A DNA stretch of 64,000 nucleotides, from positions 14,933,401 to 14,997,400 of the forward strand of contig NC_079979.1 in NCBI RefSeq assembly GCF_029852145.1, in the 5' to 3' direction. The translations under genes were made by a program, and so were the position numbers. Shown piece after piece: positions 61,168 through 64,000 of the stretch. Under the pieces are notes generated by a model, which did no database searches, was not told the origin of the DNA, and saw only the letters and a list, made by a program, of their open reading frames with translations. Numbering within the stretch: position 1 is the stretch's first letter; each line of letters opens with the position of its first letter. This DNA comes from Microplitis mediator. Taxonomy: Eukaryota; Arthropoda; Insecta; Hymenoptera; Braconidae.

Positions 61168-63725
61168 ATCTATATTTTTCTCAATTTATCTATAAATTGT
61201 CTTATTGAGAAAGTTAATTGTAAGTTTAGGTTTCACTATATTTAAAAATAGTGCCCGATCAGGAAACTAGCACTCGATCACTTCACGCATTCGTAAAGAT
61301 ATATTTAGTAAAATTTAGTAAATATAGATATACAAATACATGAGTGATGGGGTACTAGATCTCTAATTGGTTACTGGGTCTCCTACCTATCAAACTATCC
61401 AAAAATTGGCTAAAACATTTTTTTATATCCACAGAAAAAAAAGATTTTTCGGCGCAAAAATTTTCATTCGCCTCAAGGAAATTTTGTACTTGCCCTAAGA
61501 AATTTTTTGCATCATGAATTGAAAACGAAAATTTTATTGTGTTAAGAAATCCTCTTTTCTGTGCACTTAACTCTACGCCAATCAAAAAGTATTGCTACTA
61601 GAATACTTCCACAGATCAGCTAGTAATTAATAAATAGTCAATGCAAAAATTAAACTTTCATTATTTAAATTAAAAATAAATTTGCTTATACAATAAATTG
61701 ACAAGCTGATTAATGACAAAATCGATTGGTCGTTTGTGTTTTCCAGGTCACTCTTAAATATTTAACTATTTACAATTAACCTTATCTTTTTTTACACTAT
61801 TTTAAACTTTACTTTTCTCTTTACCTCGTCTTAAACCGCAAGTAAATATTACTCAAGCGACTAGTACTCTAGTAGTTCGTTCCACCACCGTACCGGTAAC
61901 TCCTACTACTTTTAACTAAAAGAGTCTTCCTTTATGCTATACATTATACAGTTCACAAAGTATTTCTACTACTTACTACTGCTGTTAAACTTTAGAAGCT
62001 TCTTAATTTATTTCAATATTTTTTTTACCCTCTTGTTGTCTACTCGTAACTTCACTCATGTTTTCGTAATCAATTATGTATATGTATATACATAACCCAA
62101 ATTCAAACCAAACAAAGTAAAAATTAACTGATTAATATTTATGAGACCAAAAGGTAAATATTAAAGTATTAAATATAAATAATTGCGGTAGATTTAGATC
62201 GTTATTTTACAAACCAGTGACTCTACTGATAACTACACATTTTCAATGATACTATATGATTGCGGTATTACTGGTTATATTTGCATCCAGTATGACTATA
62301 TTATTTGTTGAATTTACCACCGAATGTTATTACAATACCCTAGGAAAATTTATTTATTGAAATCAATGAACACGGAATATTCGGGATTCGATATAATTGA
62401 CTATTGTAATTAGATTTAATTATCATTTCGATAATTATCACATTATACCGAAACTCAAAACATGTTTTTTTATATATATATTTTTTTTAATTAACTTATA
62501 CTTTTTTATTTATTGGAAAAAGTTTTTTTGTGTTGATTATAAGTAACTTATGAAAAGTTACTGGTGATTAAAATGCACTTCATTAATTTGTAAATAAATA
62601 ATCGTTAGATTCAAAGAGCGTAAAATTTGAAAAAAAAAATTAATCTTCTCGTTAGTAAGCTTTGTTATCATTTTACTTATTTGTAACGAATTTATCGAGG
62701 ATTACAATTGAAAATCATAAGACGATTATAGGCAGGGATGTTTTTTATAAAAAATTATCGTGACAATCAGGATCCGCCTGAATTTTACATAACTACTGAA
62801 AAATAAAATATTTAATTTATCGTAAAAGAGCGAAAATTATGTTTTTTTTTTTTTTTTGTTAACTTTCAGTGTAAATTTATCGCGGTAAAATTAGTTTATC
62901 ATGCATTCAAAAATAATGATCCAATTAAAAGTTTACTGTAAAACTCTTGTACTTTATTGTGAAAAAAAAGTGTTGAGGTAAAATTTTTGTTATATTCATA
63001 TTTTACATTTAAAACTTGGCTAATTTTCAGTTGATAAAAATATCGAATATTGATGCGTCAAAAAACATCCGATACTATTTAATTTTTACTTGCATCGAAA
63101 AAGAAAAAAAAAATTACATTCTATCGAAAAATTCACTACTATCCGTCACAGAAATTTTTTTTGAAAATTCTCAAAACGATCAAAAACTCCTCATAAAACG
63201 GTACAGGAATCCATTGATAATAAAAAACAAAAAAATTCATGTAAACTTTCTAAATAATTAAATTTTATTGTCATTAATATAACCCTGGGTATTGAATTAG
63301 ATTAATGGTCAATATAATAAAAACTATTGGTCTCTTTTTTTTTTTACAACCGATACTTTATTCTTGAAATACTTTGTCGTAAATAATGTCGATGTAAATG
63401 TCTTGTTACTTATATATGTAGCACTATAAGAATACTGAAAGAATGAATTCTCATGGGATGCACGACATACGATCAGACGTAACATAAAATGTATTGAGGT
63501 AGGTGAAGATAAAACGAATAAGACAATATAGAAGAAAAAGAAATAAAATGACACTAGTCGATCCATTCTTATGGCCTAGACTCTGAAAACCGTGGGCGTA
63601 AGTAACTCCCAGCACGTACATTTAGCAACATATATCTACATAAATATATACCAGACCAAGTGCTTTCTTAGCAACTGTCTGACTAGTGTAGCGCATCTAG
63701 CCAAATTATTATATATATAAAATAA
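61168..63725. other. Gene-free stretch
   Basis: AT-rich intronic or intergenic DNA. Frames at 63016-63261 (plus) and 63324-63566 (minus) are not recognised. Confidence 0.45.
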
Positions 63726-63741
63726 AAATAAGACCTTTTAC

Positions 63742-64000
63742 TAGGGGTGTGCGGATCATACTCGTATCGAATTTCACTATTTGATTCGAAATTCGAATTT
63801 TTGAATCATCCGGATGGCCATAAGTTTTCGAACTATTTGTCAATTCTCGAGTTATTCGTCAATTTTCTAATTCATCGGCAATTTTGAATCATCCATAACT
63901 TTTCGAATTATTTGTTAATTTTCAAACTATTCGTCAATTTCTGAATTATTCGTCAATTTTCAAAGTAATCGCCAATTTTTGAATCATTCATTACTTTTCG
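63742..64000. repeat. Degenerate tandem array, ~20 bp unit, cut by window end
   Basis: Preceded by ctaggggtgtgcggatcat, a sequence I associate with insect 'ggggtgtgcgaatc' repeats. Units of the form (a/t)ttcgaa(c/t)tattcgtcaatt are repeated about a dozen times with alternating tcgaa/tgaat. The array runs off the window. Confidence 0.75.

Overview
The window is AT-rich eukaryotic DNA (well over two thirds A+T by eye). It has almost no coding sequence, many simple repeats and a very high density of short inverted-repeat transposable elements. Two spliced exons on the minus strand look like the 3' end of a Beaten path (beat) immunoglobulin-superfamily gene, a family known from insects and other arthropods. 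An insect genome is therefore likely. A parasitoid wasp is a guess, based only on my memory of the 'aacttcccgct' repeat family from braconid assemblies.

Layout. Positions 1-13602 are bracketed by two inverted arms of about 690 bp, each headed by a 5S rRNA-like sequence; the 12 kb between them is gene-empty and carries nested miniature elements. Positions 13600-38600 contain no recognisable gene and are a mosaic of MITE-like elements, several with target-site duplications and empty-site comparisons available inside this window. Positions 38843-38946 (last coding exon, hydrophobic C-terminal tail) and 53381-53621 (second half of the second Ig domain) form the beat-like gene. They are separated by a 14.4 kb intron that is itself packed with elements. 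Upstream exons (signal peptide, first Ig domain, start of the second) were not found and probably lie beyond position 64000. From 53622 to the end is upstream intron or intergenic DNA with more elements and a degenerate tandem array running off the window edge.

Most elements share one architecture: termini beginning CAC (CACGG, CACTG, CACAG), subterminal palindromes and a 2-bp target duplication. The duplication is usually TA but is clearly another dinucleotide at several loci (CA, TG, TT, AA, GT). Because elements repeatedly landed inside other elements, the window holds its own empty sites. The most unusual sequence-level signal is a family of 0.3-1.3 kb elements made of arrays of a near-palindromic unit of about 28 bp, in which different copies carry different but arm-matched variants, so the palindrome is preserved while the sequence changes.

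Two exons carry all the coding evidence. No complete gene, CRISPR array, operon, intact tRNA or intact rRNA gene was seen.
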